64,000 bases of DNA from Oceanobacillus halophilus (GTDB lineage Bacteria > Bacillota > Bacilli > Bacillales > Amphibacillaceae), in contig NZ_RBZP01000015.1 in the NCBI RefSeq assembly GCF_003628505.1, positions 1 through 64,000 of the forward strand, written 5' to 3'. How positions within the stretch are numbered: the stretch's first letter is position 1; the number at the start of each line of letters is the position of its first letter. Positions 27,631 through 36,464 of the stretch are shown one piece after another. Below the pieces are notes generated by a model, which worked only from the letters and a program-made list of their open reading frames with translations, was not told the origin of the DNA and ran no database searches. The translations under genes were made by a program, and so were the position numbers.

Positions 27631-27694
27631 TGAAAGCAATTGCAAAATATGTATATACAAGTTATACTGAGAGTTGCGAAATTTGTATATACAT
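27631..27694 (+). promoter_or_regulatory. treP promoter with TreR operators and a cre-like site
   Basis: TTGCAA (27640-27645) and TATACT (27663-27668) with 17 bases between form a strong sigma-A promoter. The spacer contains ATATGTATATACAA, and a second copy TTTGTATATACATG follows at 27682-27695; both fit the TTGTATATACAA-type TreR operator. TGAAAGCAATTGCA (27631-27644) overlaps the -35 and differs from the CcpA consensus at one base. Repression by TreR without trehalose-6-phosphate and by CcpA on glucose is inferred. Confidence 0.78.
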
Positions 27695-27737
27695 GTTCCT
27701 GATATAAAGAAGAAGGTAATAAAGGGAGGAAACTGCA

Positions 27738-29654
27738 TTGTCACACAATGAAATAATTTACGCGCCCCTCAGTGGTGCGATTACAGGTTTAGAGAATGTC
27801 CCTGACCCAACGTTTGCCCAAAAAATGATGGGGGACGGTATGGCAATTGAGCCTACGGAAGGGAAAGTTGTATCTCCAGTAGATGGAGAAATTATGCTTG
27901 TAGCAGGGACGAAGCATGCTGTAGGAGTAAAAGGAAGTTCTGGTGTAGAAATTCTAATTCATATTGGATTAGAAACGGTGGCCTTGGATGGTGAAGGTTT
28001 TGAGGTACATGTACAACAAGGTGATCAGATTAAAACGGGTGATACCCTCGTTACATTCGATTTAGACTTTATTAAAAAGAATGCATCCAGTCACATCACA
28101 CCTGTAATTATTACAAATGGAAACGATTTTGTACCACAAAATATAGCGGATGAAACGGACGCTATTGCAGGTCAAACTAAATTATTTGAAGTTAATGAAA
28201 AGCCTGCGCAACAAGAAGAAAAGAAAACATCAAATGAAAGCAAACCGTCAAGTTCTATTCAGTACGGTTCTGAGGCACAAGAAATAGTTAAAGCAATTGG
28301 TGGCGAAGGTAATGTCGACATGGCTACCCATTGTGTAACAAGATTACGGTTTGCGTTAAAAGATGAGGATAAAGTAGATAAAAAAGCACTTGAAGATATG
28401 AGTATTGTTAAGGGCTCATTCGCTTCCAGTGGGCAGTTCCAGGTCATTATTGGACAAGGTACTGTAGATAAAGTGTATAAAGCAATGATTCAGGAAACAG
28501 GAATTACAGAAGCTACAAAAGATGAAGTAAAGGCAGCGGGGGCACAAAATAATCAGAATGCCTTACAGCGCGGAATTAAAACATTAGCAGATATCTTTAT
28601 TCCGATATTGCCAGCTATTGTAACTGCCGGTTTACTTTTAGGTATTAATAATTTATTAGTAAATCCTATTTTTACAGACTTGCCATTAGTTGAAATGTAT
28701 CCAAATGTAGCAGGTGTTGCGGAAATAATTAATCTTATTGCGAATACAGCATTTACGTTCCTTCCTGCATTAATTGGTTGGTCTGCCGTCAAACGATTTG
28801 AAGGAAGTCCGTTATTAGGTATCGTATTAGGATTGATTCTGGTACATCCAGCCCTTACTCCAGCAAGTGAATTTGCTCAATTAGAATTAGAGGGAACTGC
28901 TCCTACGTGGAATGTATTTGGGTTTCAAATTGATCAATTAGGCTATCAAGGCCAAGTATTGCCTGTATTAGTGGCTGCTTGGGTTCTAGCTAAGATTGAA
29001 CTTTGGCTGAAAAAACGTGTTCATGACTCTTTACAGTTATTAGTGGTTGCTCCTATTGCCTTATTAGTTACAGGCTTCTTAGCTTTTATTATTATTGGAC
29101 CTGTTACGTATACGATAGGTAACTGGATAACAGGTGGAGTTGTAAGTGTATTTGAGGCAGTTCCTTTAGTAGGTGGTTTGTTATATGGAGCACTTTATGC
29201 ACCATTAGTTATCACAGGTATGCATCATACATTTCTTGCGGTTGATTTACAGTTAATTGGTAGTACGGGAACAACTTTCTTGTGGCCAATTGTTGCATTA
29301 TCCAATATTGCACAGGGTTCCGCCGTATTTGCGATGATGTTAACAGCGAAGGATGAGAAGCTGAAAGGTTTAGCAGGTACATCTGGTCTTTCGGCATATC
29401 TCGGGGTAACAGAACCAGCAATGTTTGGGGTTAATCTAAGATATAAATATCCATTTTATGCAGCACTTATCGGTACCGCTATTGCAGGAGCATGGATTAC
29501 TATCCAATCTGTTCAAGCATCTTCAATCGGTGTAGGTGGGATTCCGGCACCACTTTCTATTGCATCTGGTGTGGTTTCGTTCCTCATTGGGATGGTCATT
29601 GTTATTGTAATACCGTTTATCATTACATTCATTATTGCAAAACGCAATAAGTGA
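27738..29654 (+). CDS. treP: Trehalose PTS transporter with fused IIA, IIB and IIC
   Basis: A 638-residue permease that imports trehalose as trehalose-6-phosphate. Residues 1 to about 155 are a glucose-type IIA domain with the phosphorylated H75 in EILIHIGLET and partner H60. IIB follows with the phosphorylated C199 in MATHCVTRLRFAL, and from about residue 280 a IIC membrane domain with GMHHTFLAVDLQLIG and GVTEPAMFGVNLRYKYPF. B. subtilis TreP lacks the IIA part; here it is N-terminal, so no separate IIA is needed. The start is TTG 27738 after AAAGGGAGGA; the nearby ATG is out of frame. It is followed by treA. Confidence 0.92.
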   Translation: MSHNEIIYAPLSGAITGLENVPDPTFAQKMMGDGMAIEPTEGKVVSPVDGEIMLVAGTKHAVGVKGSSGVEILIHIGLETVALDGEGFEVHVQQGDQIKTGDTLVTFDLDFIKKNASSHITPVIITNGNDFVPQNIADETDAIAGQTKLFEVNEKPAQQEEKKTSNESKPSSSIQYGSEAQEIVKAIGGEGNVDMATHCVTRLRFALKDEDKVDKKALEDMSIVKGSFASSGQFQVIIGQGTVDKVYKAMIQETGITEATKDEVKAAGAQNNQNALQRGIKTLADIFIPILPAIVTAGLLLGINNLLVNPIFTDLPLVEMYPNVAGVAEIINLIANTAFTFLPALIGWSAVKRFEGSPLLGIVLGLILVHPALTPASEFAQLELEGTAPTWNVFGFQIDQLGYQGQVLPVLVAAWVLAKIELWLKKRVHDSLQLLVVAPIALLVTGFLAFIIIGPVTYTIGNWITGGVVSVFEAVPLVGGLLYGALYAPLVITGMHHTFLAVDLQLIGSTGTTFLWPIVALSNIAQGSAVFAMMLTAKDEKLKGLAGTSGLSAYLGVTEPAMFGVNLRYKYPFYAALIGTAIAGAWITIQSVQASSIGVGGIPAPLSIASGVVSFLIGMVIVIVIPFIITFIIAKRNK

Positions 29655-29656
29655 TC

Positions 29657-29690
29657 ATTATTCAGTGGGGGATTTCCCCACTGAATAAAC
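29657..29690 (+). promoter_or_regulatory. Strong hairpin between treP and treA
   Basis: TATTCAGTGGGG and CCCCACTGAATA form a perfect 12-pair stem with a five-base loop. No T run follows, so it is more likely a stabiliser or processing site that sets the treP to treA ratio than a full terminator. Confidence 0.6.
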
Positions 29691-29730
29691 ATAACAAAGA
29701 ACAACTAGAATCGAGGAGTGTGTAAAAGCT

Positions 29731-31374
29731 ATGAATGAACCATGGTGGAAAAAAGCAGTCATCTATCAAATTTATCCCAAGAGTTTTAATGATACTACGG
29801 GAAATGGGATAGGCGATATTCAAGGCATCATTGAAAAATTAGATTATCTTCATAAATTAGGTGTGGATGTATTGTGGTTAACCCCTGTATATCAATCTCC
29901 TCAAAAAGATAATGGTTATGATATAAGTGATTATTATTCGATAGAGCCTACGTACGGAACTATGAGTGATTTTGAAGAATTATTAGACGAAACACATAAA
30001 CGTGGCATGAAGTTGATTATGGACTTAGTCATTAACCATACCTCAACAGAACATGAATGGTTTAAACAAGCATCTTCCTCAAAGGATAATCAGTATCGTG
30101 ATTTCTATATTTGGAAAGATCCAGTCGATGGAAAAGAACCAAATAACTGGCAGTCTAAGTTTGGTGGTTCAGCTTGGAAGTATGATGAAGCATCTGGACA
30201 ATATTATTTACATTTGTTTGATGTAACACAAGCAGATTTAAATTGGGAAAATGAGAAATTACGAAAACAACTAGTGGAGATGATTGAATTTTGGGCAAAG
30301 AAAGGAATAGATGGTTTTCGACTGGATGTCATCAACTTAATTTCTAAAGACCAAAGCTTTCCTAGTGATGACACTGGAGATGGGCGTAAATTTTATACCG
30401 ATGGCCCGCGTGTTCACGAATATCTGCATGAAATAAATCAAGCTGCATTTTCTCCTTATAACATGATGACCGTAGGAGAGATGTCTTCCACAACATTAGA
30501 GAATTGTGTATTATACACGAATCCGGAACGAAAAGAATTGGACATGACATTCCAGTTCCATCACTTAAAAGTCGATTATCCGAACGGGGAGAAGTGGACT
30601 AAGGCCCCATTTGATTTTACCCGATTAAAACAAATTTTATCAGAATGGCAAGTAGGGATGCATGAAGGAAACGGTTGGAATGCGTTGTTCTGGTGTAACC
30701 ATGATCAACCACGTGCGGTATCCAGATTTGGTGACGAAGAGAAATATCATAAGGAATCTGCCAAAATGCTCGCAACTACATTGCATATGATGCAGGGAAC
30801 TCCGTATATTTATCAAGGAGAGGAATTCGGAATGACCAATCCAAATTTCACTTCGATTGATGAATACCGTGATGTCGAATCACTAAATGCATTTAAAATG
30901 CTGAAAGATGAAGGTAAGTCTGAACAGGAGATACTGGAAATCCTGCAGCAAAAGTCACGTGATAATGCCCGCACGCCGGTTCAATGGGAGAACGCTGATC
31001 ATGCTGGTTTTACGAATGCAACACCGTGGATTGATGTTGCTAAAAATTATCCGGAAATCAATGCGGAAAAGGCACTACAAGACTCTGATTCGATTTTTTA
31101 TCATTATCAAAAGTTAATCGAGTTACGTAAGAAATATGATATTATTACTTATGGAGACTACCAGCTTCTGATGGAAGATCATCCGGAAATTTTTGCCTAT
31201 ACACGCAACTGGAAAGATGAAAAACTGTTAGTTGTAAGTAATTTTTACGCAAAAGAAGTGGAAGTTGATTTACCAGTGGATGATAATAGGGAAATACTTC
31301 TTAGTAATTATGCAGATGCCAGCAACAACCAAATCTTGAGACCATATGAATCGATTGTATATCGAATAAAATAA
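29731..31374 (+). CDS. treA: Trehalose-6-phosphate hydrolase
   Basis: A 547-residue GH13 enzyme that splits trehalose-6-phosphate into glucose and glucose-6-phosphate in the cytosol. It starts WWKKAVIYQIYPKSFNDTTG; conserved GH13 regions are DLVINHTS, GFRLDVINLI (nucleophile D), VGEMSSTT (acid E) and NHDQPRAVSRFGD. The length and start match bacterial TreA/TreC. It lies 76 bases after treP behind a hairpin, with GAGGAGTG before the ATG, and precedes treR. Related oligo-1,6-glucosidases are possible by family alone, but the locus settles it. Confidence 0.93.
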   Translation: MNEPWWKKAVIYQIYPKSFNDTTGNGIGDIQGIIEKLDYLHKLGVDVLWLTPVYQSPQKDNGYDISDYYSIEPTYGTMSDFEELLDETHKRGMKLIMDLVINHTSTEHEWFKQASSSKDNQYRDFYIWKDPVDGKEPNNWQSKFGGSAWKYDEASGQYYLHLFDVTQADLNWENEKLRKQLVEMIEFWAKKGIDGFRLDVINLISKDQSFPSDDTGDGRKFYTDGPRVHEYLHEINQAAFSPYNMMTVGEMSSTTLENCVLYTNPERKELDMTFQFHHLKVDYPNGEKWTKAPFDFTRLKQILSEWQVGMHEGNGWNALFWCNHDQPRAVSRFGDEEKYHKESAKMLATTLHMMQGTPYIYQGEEFGMTNPNFTSIDEYRDVESLNAFKMLKDEGKSEQEILEILQQKSRDNARTPVQWENADHAGFTNATPWIDVAKNYPEINAEKALQDSDSIFYHYQKLIELRKKYDIITYGDYQLLMEDHPEIFAYTRNWKDEKLLVVSNFYAKEVEVDLPVDDNREILLSNYADASNNQILRPYESIVYRIK

Positions 31375-31385
31375 AAAACATGTAG

Positions 31386-31424
31386 ATAGATTCCTCGTTC
31401 GACAATAGAATGGGGAATCTTCCT
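31386..31424 (+). terminator. Hairpin after treA
   Basis: AGATTCC and GGAATCT pair around about 19 bases, followed by TCCTATAAAAATT without a clear T run. It may be a partial terminator before treR. Confidence 0.45.
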
Positions 31425-31490
31425 ATAAAAATTGAGAACACATACATATAGAAAACGAAACCAAATTATTATTTAAAGAGGTCGAATTTT

Positions 31491-32210
31491 ATGTCGGGGA
31501 ATAAAAAGTACTTAACCATTTACCATGATTTAGTGAAAAAAATCCAAACAAACGTTTGGACTAAAAATTCCTTGCTACCGTCAGAAAATGAGTTTGCATC
31601 TATGTATGACACATCCAGAGAGACCATTCGCAAGGCATTGAATTTGCTAGCACAAAATGGATATATACAAAAGGTTCGAGGGAAAGGATCGGTCGTCATT
31701 GATTTCAATAAATTCTCCTTCCCAGTGTCAGGTATTGTAAGTTTTAGTGAACTAGTTGAGGAGTTAGGATTATCCAGCAGAACCATTGTGCAAAACCTTG
31801 ATTACACAGATAAAAGTGAAATACTGGAAACATTAGATGCAACGGATGGGGACAAGGTTTGGAACGTTACGAGAATCCGAGAGATTTCTGGGGAAAAAGT
31901 CATTTTAGATAAAGATTATTATAATGAACGGTTTGTCCCTAAACTTATGAAGGAAATTTGTGAGGGCTCCATTTACAAACATCTAGAAGAAGAACTAGGT
32001 CTACCTATTAGTTTTGCGCATAAAGAAATAGTGGTGGAAGAACCAACAGAGGAAGATAGAGATTTAATGGACTTAGAAGGATATCATAATGTCGTTATTA
32101 TTAAGAGTCACGTTCATTTAGAGGATACATCTTTATTTCAATACTCAGAATCCAGACATAGGCCAGATAAATTTCGGTTTGTCGATTTTGCACGAAGAGT
32201 TAAAAGATGA
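31491..32210 (+). CDS. treR: Trehalose operon repressor, GntR/UTRA family
   Basis: A 239-residue repressor. The N-terminal winged helix-turn-helix is seen in LLPSENEFASMYDTSRETIRKALNLLAQNG and VRGKGSVV; the rest is a UTRA ligand domain that should bind trehalose-6-phosphate. Position after treP-treA and the TreR-type operators at the treP promoter support the name. AAAGAGG precedes ATG 31491. Ends FVDFARRVKR, a common end of this family. Confidence 0.92.
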   Translation: MSGNKKYLTIYHDLVKKIQTNVWTKNSLLPSENEFASMYDTSRETIRKALNLLAQNGYIQKVRGKGSVVIDFNKFSFPVSGIVSFSELVEELGLSSRTIVQNLDYTDKSEILETLDATDGDKVWNVTRIREISGEKVILDKDYYNERFVPKLMKEICEGSIYKHLEEELGLPISFAHKEIVVEEPTEEDRDLMDLEGYHNVVIIKSHVHLEDTSLFQYSESRHRPDKFRFVDFARRVKR

Positions 32211-32254
32211 GAGTTTACTGCTTTAATCAGGAAAATATGTAGACGAAACTTGAG

Positions 32255-32312
32255 TGCTATTAGCCGCTCCGGAAATACACTTTTCACGGCGGCTAATAAT
32301 ACTACTACACTC
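32255..32312. repeat. Hairpin with a fragment of the dispersed GC-rich element
   Basis: ATTAGCCGC and GCGGCTAAT enclose TCCGGAAATACACTTTTCACG. The AGCCGCTCCGGAAATACACT part matches the inner module of the MITE-like elements (for example at 56176). It may double as the treR terminator, though the T run is lacking. Confidence 0.5.
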
Positions 32313-32362
32313 CACTCCATTACAGGTCACAACCAGCTCCATTCTTTAAATGAGGTGAATAT

Positions 32363-32641
32363 ATGCGACGATTTTTGCATCGGTTAAAGTTCTTGTTTAA
32401 ATTCCATAGATCGATTCCATTTCTAAAGGATTTTTTTGTATCCAAAGAAGTGAAACAGACAACTAAATTATTATTTGTCATTCTATTGGTTGCCTATATC
32501 ATTATACCATTCGATCTCATTCCAGATTTTTTAGTTTTCTTTGGCATTGTAGATGATATTACAATAGCACTTTTCCTGTTGCAGCAAATGGTGAAGGTCG
32601 CTCCTCCATCTTTAAAAGAAAAACATCGGTTGCTATCTTAA
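32363..32641 (+). CDS. DUF1232 (YkvA-like) small membrane protein
   Basis: A 92-residue protein with the DUF1232 core PFDLIPDFLVFFGIVDDITI, which is typical of this family, preceded by a hydrophobic helix (LLFVILLVAYIIIPF). A basic N-terminus (RRFLHRLKFLFKFHRS) suggests membrane contact. The family role is unknown. GAGGTG precedes ATG 32363. It converges on the ykgA-like gene seven bases away. Confidence 0.82.
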   Translation: MRRFLHRLKFLFKFHRSIPFLKDFFVSKEVKQTTKLLFVILLVAYIIIPFDLIPDFLVFFGIVDDITIALFLLQQMVKVAPPSLKEKHRLLS

Positions 32642-32647
32642 ATCCTT

Positions 32648-33508
32648 CTATTCACGTACAAGTGGTAAGGAGCAGCAGCGGAATGAGCCACCAGATTTAA
32701 TTATCTCAGAAAATTCTACTTCTAACACTTGGAACCCATGTTGTCTTAATACATCATTTAATCGTTTATTTTCTGGAAGGCTGATTAGTTTTTTGTTCCC
32801 GATGGAAAGTACGTTTGGCCCCATCGTAAATTGTTCTTCTACGGTTACTTCAATCAGGTTTTGGTAGGTTTTTTTAATCTTTTTATAAACTTCTTTGTCT
32901 ATCCCTTGTCTGAAAATAATTGCTGTGTCTTCACTAATAATGTTAAAAGTACAATCTAAATGCAATATATCTTGACGAAGGCGAACGGGAATAATCTCAT
33001 AAGCAGGAAGTGTCTCCTTTAGAAAGTGGATGGCCCGAAGAGAAGTTCGATCGCTTACACCAACCCAAATTTTGTTATTATCAATAATGACATCTCCGCC
33101 TTCTATAGGAGCTACTTTAATATCTTGATATGGAATACGCTGCTCGTTTAACCACTCTTTCAAAACCAATTCCTCTGGTTTCCTTAAATCTTTCTTTAGT
33201 GATGCTATAAAGAGTTCTTCTCCAATGGTAAATCCGATATCTCTTGTGAATACTTGTTCATTTAAAGCTTTTCTTGCTTCAAACTGGATAACTTCTACAC
33301 CTTCTGTTTCCAATGTATGTACAAATTGCTGATGTTGCTCAAGAGCAATGTCAGTGTCGATATTTTCTTCCAAGTAATGGCGCTGGGTAGTATTAATAAC
33401 GTCCTTAATTTCCATATATTTAGGGGGTGCTACGATAACTTGTTTTAGTGGATTATATTCATTATGACAAATAATTTTAGTATTCTGAGTTGTGTTTCTC
33501 TGTTTCAT
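32648..33508 (-). CDS. DDAH/arginine deiminase-family hydrolase (YkgA-like)
   Basis: A 286-residue guanidino-group-modifying enzyme. The catalytic residues are visible as the acidic FTRDIGF and EGGDVI segments, H in DILHLDCTFN and the cysteine in GGSFRCCSLPLVRE at the very end. It resembles B. subtilis YkgA, annotated as a dimethylarginine dimethylaminohydrolase family member, whose substrate is not confirmed. The ATG at 33508 is preceded by GGAGG; the frame extends to 33523 but overlaps the RBS. A small membrane protein gene lies upstream on the same strand. Confidence 0.85.
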   Translation of the reverse strand: MKQRNTTQNTKIICHNEYNPLKQVIVAPPKYMEIKDVINTTQRHYLEENIDTDIALEQHQQFVHTLETEGVEVIQFEARKALNEQVFTRDIGFTIGEELFIASLKKDLRKPEELVLKEWLNEQRIPYQDIKVAPIEGGDVIIDNNKIWVGVSDRTSLRAIHFLKETLPAYEIIPVRLRQDILHLDCTFNIISEDTAIIFRQGIDKEVYKKIKKTYQNLIEVTVEEQFTMGPNVLSIGNKKLISLPENKRLNDVLRQHGFQVLEVEFSEIIKSGGSFRCCSLPLVRE

Positions 33509-33539
33509 TTTATTTCCTCCCAATTAACCTGATGTTAGA

Positions 33540-33722
33540 CTATTTTCGTTTGTTTTTCTTCTTTTCATTAGGAATATATTTGGTGTAATACGCTGCAAAA
33601 ATAAGACAAATAAACGCAAGTCCCCAGCCAGCTATCCCACTCCAATACAAATCTAGTTTAATTCCCATGAAAATAAAAAAGATACTTAATAAGATAAATA
33701 TAGACGTTAAATAGCGTTTCAA
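33540..33722 (-). CDS. Small two-span membrane protein
   Basis: A 60-residue hydrophobic protein with two membrane segments (SIFILLSIFFIFMGI and GIAGWGLAFICLIFAAYY) and a very basic tail (NEKKKNKRK). No family is recognised. TTG 33722 is chosen because GGGGTGG lies just upstream; a GTG at 33731 sits inside that site. The ykgA-like gene follows 31 bases later and may be co-transcribed. Confidence 0.6.
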   Translation of the reverse strand: MKRYLTSIFILLSIFFIFMGIKLDLYWSGIAGWGLAFICLIFAAYYTKYIPNEKKKNKRK

Positions 33723-34025
33723 AAAAACCACCCCTAAATGTAAGACGACTTTTATTACAATATGTATATTCGTAAAAAGGAATATATGTTAAAACCTACT
33801 TATAGTATAGCAAATAAAAAAATACAGTTGTAGAATGATATCGAAAATCAAAATCTACTGGTGGTTACTAACCAGTGTTATTTCGTTCCATACGTTTGAA
33901 ATTAGAAAAATGTTTCACATACGTAAATGGTGTTTGTGGATTGTTTTGTCATTATCTATAGTTTTTTGTCATATAGCGCTAGTATTCGTGATATGATAAA
34001 AATAAAAAGGCAGAGGAGTAATAAT

Positions 34026-35177
34026 ATGTATAGAAGAATAGCTACAGTTCTTCTTATGTTTAGTTTCTTTTTGGTAGCGTGCGGGAATACAAATGTCAGT
34101 CTTAGCAGTGAGAATGCTGCAATCAAGGAAGTTACTTTGCAAGCGAAGGAACAGAAGGTCATCCAACGCGAGATAACACTTTCAGCTATTGGTGATATGC
34201 TCATACATAGTCCCGTTTATCACGATGCAAAGACTGAAAGCGGTTACGATTTTGTGCCGATGCTTGAGAAAGTTCGACCCTATTTAGAAAGGGAAACAAT
34301 AACCATTGCGAACCAAGAGACGATGATAGGTGGAGAAGAACTAGGGTTGTCCACATATCCTTCCTTTAACAGTCCGCATGAAGTAGGGGATGCTTTAAAA
34401 GAAGTGGGAGTTGATGTTGTAACTATCGCTAATAATCATACATTGGATCGAGGAGAAAAGGCGATACAACGTGCGATTGAACATTGGGAAAGTATTGACA
34501 TGATGTATGCAGGCTCATTTAAAGATATGGAAGATAGAGAAAAGTTAAGAGTTTATAAGACGAAAGAAGGAGTTTCTGTAGCGTTTTTATCGTACACCTA
34601 TGGTACAAATGGGATTCCTGTCCCAAATGGGAAAGATTTCTTAGTCAACCTTATTGATAAAGAATTGATTGCCGGTGAGATAGAAAAAGCAAAAAATAAA
34701 GCAGATGTCGTTATTTTAAGTCTGCATTTTGGCAATGAGTATGAGCGGCTTCCTAATAAGTCACAAAAAGATCTGGTCCAATTTGCAGCCGATCAAGGCG
34801 TGCACGCTGTTATCGGGCATCATCCCCATGTGCTTCAACCCCTAGATTGGGTGGAAGGAAAGAACGGAAATAAAACCTTGGTCGCTTATTCACTAGGTAA
34901 CTTCTTATCCAATCAACAAGGCTTATATAAACGTATTGGAGGGATTTTGAATTTCTCTGTTACAAAGACGGAGAAAGGGGATGAAGTCGATATAGAAGTT
35001 CACTCTCCTGAATTCTTACCTACATATGTGACATTCAACTCGGACTGGTCGGATTATCAGGTTGTACCAATGTATCAGTTAACAAACAAGGAACTTTCAG
35101 GAGCAGAGAACCACTATGAAAAAATCAAGGATCATATGTCTCAATGGATGCCTGAATTGGAATTCATAGAGAATTAA
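34026..35177 (+). CDS. CapA-family lipoprotein (PgsA-like metallophosphatase fold)
   Basis: A 383-residue lipoprotein with signal peptide and lipobox LVACG. The CapA domain starts at ITLSAIGDMLIHSPVYHDA and contains IANQETMIGG, DVVTIANNHTLDRG, HFGNEYERLPN, IGHHPHVLQPLDW and VAYSLGNFLSNQQG, which hold the metal ligands. CapA/PgsA proteins act in poly-gamma-glutamate export, but here there are no cap or pgs neighbours, so it is a stand-alone member of unknown role. The start is ATG 34026 after AGAGGAG; the frame upstream to 33927 has no RBS. Confidence 0.87.
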   Translation: MYRRIATVLLMFSFFLVACGNTNVSLSSENAAIKEVTLQAKEQKVIQREITLSAIGDMLIHSPVYHDAKTESGYDFVPMLEKVRPYLERETITIANQETMIGGEELGLSTYPSFNSPHEVGDALKEVGVDVVTIANNHTLDRGEKAIQRAIEHWESIDMMYAGSFKDMEDREKLRVYKTKEGVSVAFLSYTYGTNGIPVPNGKDFLVNLIDKELIAGEIEKAKNKADVVILSLHFGNEYERLPNKSQKDLVQFAADQGVHAVIGHHPHVLQPLDWVEGKNGNKTLVAYSLGNFLSNQQGLYKRIGGILNFSVTKTEKGDEVDIEVHSPEFLPTYVTFNSDWSDYQVVPMYQLTNKELSGAENHYEKIKDHMSQWMPELEFIEN

Positions 35178-35235
35178 TGGAGCCTGATCGCTAAAATGTT
35201 AACGGACAAGACTCCCCGGCAGAGGCTTGTTCTAC

Positions 35236-35279
35236 ATTGCCTCATCCTCCATGTATAGAGGCAATCTATTCCGTTATTT
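35236..35279. terminator. Shared terminator hairpin between convergent genes
   Basis: ATTGCCTC and GAGGCAAT form a stem with a 14-base loop, followed by CTATTCCGTTATTTTTATTTT. It lies between the capA-like gene and the convergent membrane protein gene. Confidence 0.7.
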
Positions 35280-35972
35280 TTATTTTGTCATTCGATACTT
35301 ATGGTTGAACAAGATAGTTGCAACGAGAAGAACTAGTCCTAAACCAATAATAACTGGGTAGTAAAGATTAACAGTAGTTCCGAAATCAGGCATAAGAAAT
35401 AAAACAGCTAATGATAAACCAATGTATACAGTACAAATAAGCCAGAGTTGAAGAAACTCGATCCATTTATTGGGTTTTTTTTCTTTAAAAGTGGAGGATT
35501 TTATCCATTTAAGGAGGATGATGATCCATATAGTTAATAACAGCAAATCGAGAATGACAATGGAAATACCTGATCCGATTGGAAAGGTTAAACTGCCGGA
35601 ACCGATATCAAATAATAGATGTAAAAGATAGCCACCTATCCCTGTAAATAGAGTGATAATCGCAAATAGATTGAGAATCATAAAAAGTATAAAACGAACA
35701 TGATTGGAAGTTTTCTCAGCGGGTATTTCCTGAATCAATTCATCACAATATGCTTTTAAATCTTCCCCAAAAACATCCTTTGCAGTTTTCCCATTGGCTT
35801 GTGCTTTTAATAAATGATCCAATAATTCTAATAAAACTTCTTCGGTTTGCTGTTCTGATTTGTTTGCGTTTGTTCGAATATAAACAACCATATCAAGGTA
35901 AAGCGATTCATTTTCCTTATTTAACTTCTTTCTTCTTTCGTTATTTAATTGAATATAATCTTTGGCAATCAT
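35280..35972 (-). CDS. PadR-associated membrane protein (HAAS/DUF1129-like)
   Basis: A 230-residue protein. The first 90 residues are helical and charged, like the HAAS regions that accompany PadR regulators (VLLELLDHLLKAQANGKTAKDVFGED). Four membrane spans follow (about residues 93-228). It is translated right after a PadR regulator, whose stop codon it adjoins, so the two form one operon. Such pairs often control cell-envelope responses, but no specific role is known. Confidence 0.7.
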   Translation of the reverse strand: MIAKDYIQLNNERRKKLNKENESLYLDMVVYIRTNANKSEQQTEEVLLELLDHLLKAQANGKTAKDVFGEDLKAYCDELIQEIPAEKTSNHVRFILFMILNLFAIITLFTGIGGYLLHLLFDIGSGSLTFPIGSGISIVILDLLLLTIWIIILLKWIKSSTFKEKKPNKWIEFLQLWLICTVYIGLSLAVLFLMPDFGTTVNLYYPVIIGLGLVLLVATILFNHKYRMTK

Positions 35973-36299
35973 TTAATCTCCCCCCCTTATAATCGTATCC
36001 ACTGGTTTCTTTAAGGATTCCCAATGGTAAATAAACGAATCTAAAGCTTTTTCTCCCTCTCTCGTTAACTGATAATATTTTCGTTTCGGTCCAGATTCTG
36101 ATTTTACCATTTCCCCAATAATTAAGTTTTCTTTTTGAAGTCTTAGTAAGATTGGATAAATGGAACCTTCACTGACATCCGTTAAGCCAAACTCCTGCAA
36201 TTTCATGGAGAGTTCATAACCATACGTTGGTTTCATTCTTATGATGGAAAGAATACAACCCTCTAGGATACCTTTTAGTAATTGACTTCGTTGGGACAT
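35973..36299 (-). CDS. PadR-family transcriptional regulator
   Basis: A 108-residue regulator with a PadR winged helix: SQLLKGILEGCILSIIRMKP, TYGYELSMKLQEFG and EGSIYPILLRLQKENLI, then SGPKRKYYQLTREGEKALDSF. It is the first gene of a two-gene operon with a membrane protein. The inner ATG at 36299 is nine bases from AAGGTAG; an ATG at 36308 is also in frame. The repeats upstream suggest it represses itself. Confidence 0.88.
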   Translation of the reverse strand: MSQRSQLLKGILEGCILSIIRMKPTYGYELSMKLQEFGLTDVSEGSIYPILLRLQKENLIIGEMVKSESGPKRKYYQLTREGEKALDSFIYHWESLKKPVDTIIRGGD

Positions 36300-36310
36300 A
36301 ATTTTCATCT

Positions 36311-36371
36311 ACCTTGTATTGCAATATAGAAATTCCTAGATAAGCTACCTTGCAATACAAAGTAGCTTAGG
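36311..36371 (-). promoter_or_regulatory. Inverted repeats upstream of padR
   Basis: CTTGTATTGCAATA at about 36312-36325 recurs as its complement TTGCAATACAAAG at about 36353-36365. The second copy is flanked by TAAGCTAC and GTAGCTTA, making a larger dyad. The layout fits an auto-regulatory PadR operator; binding is inferred. Confidence 0.5.
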
Positions 36372-36464
36372 TTTATTATACATTTTTATATATAAATATC
36401 AAGTGAATTTTGGTATGATGAGGATATGTTTTGAATCGATGAAATGTAAGGGAGATATACATTA

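Noticed and set aside
33927-34025. N-terminal extension of the CapA-like gene
   Set aside because: The lipoprotein signal starts at ATG 34026 with a good ribosome site; the extension would destroy the signal peptide.
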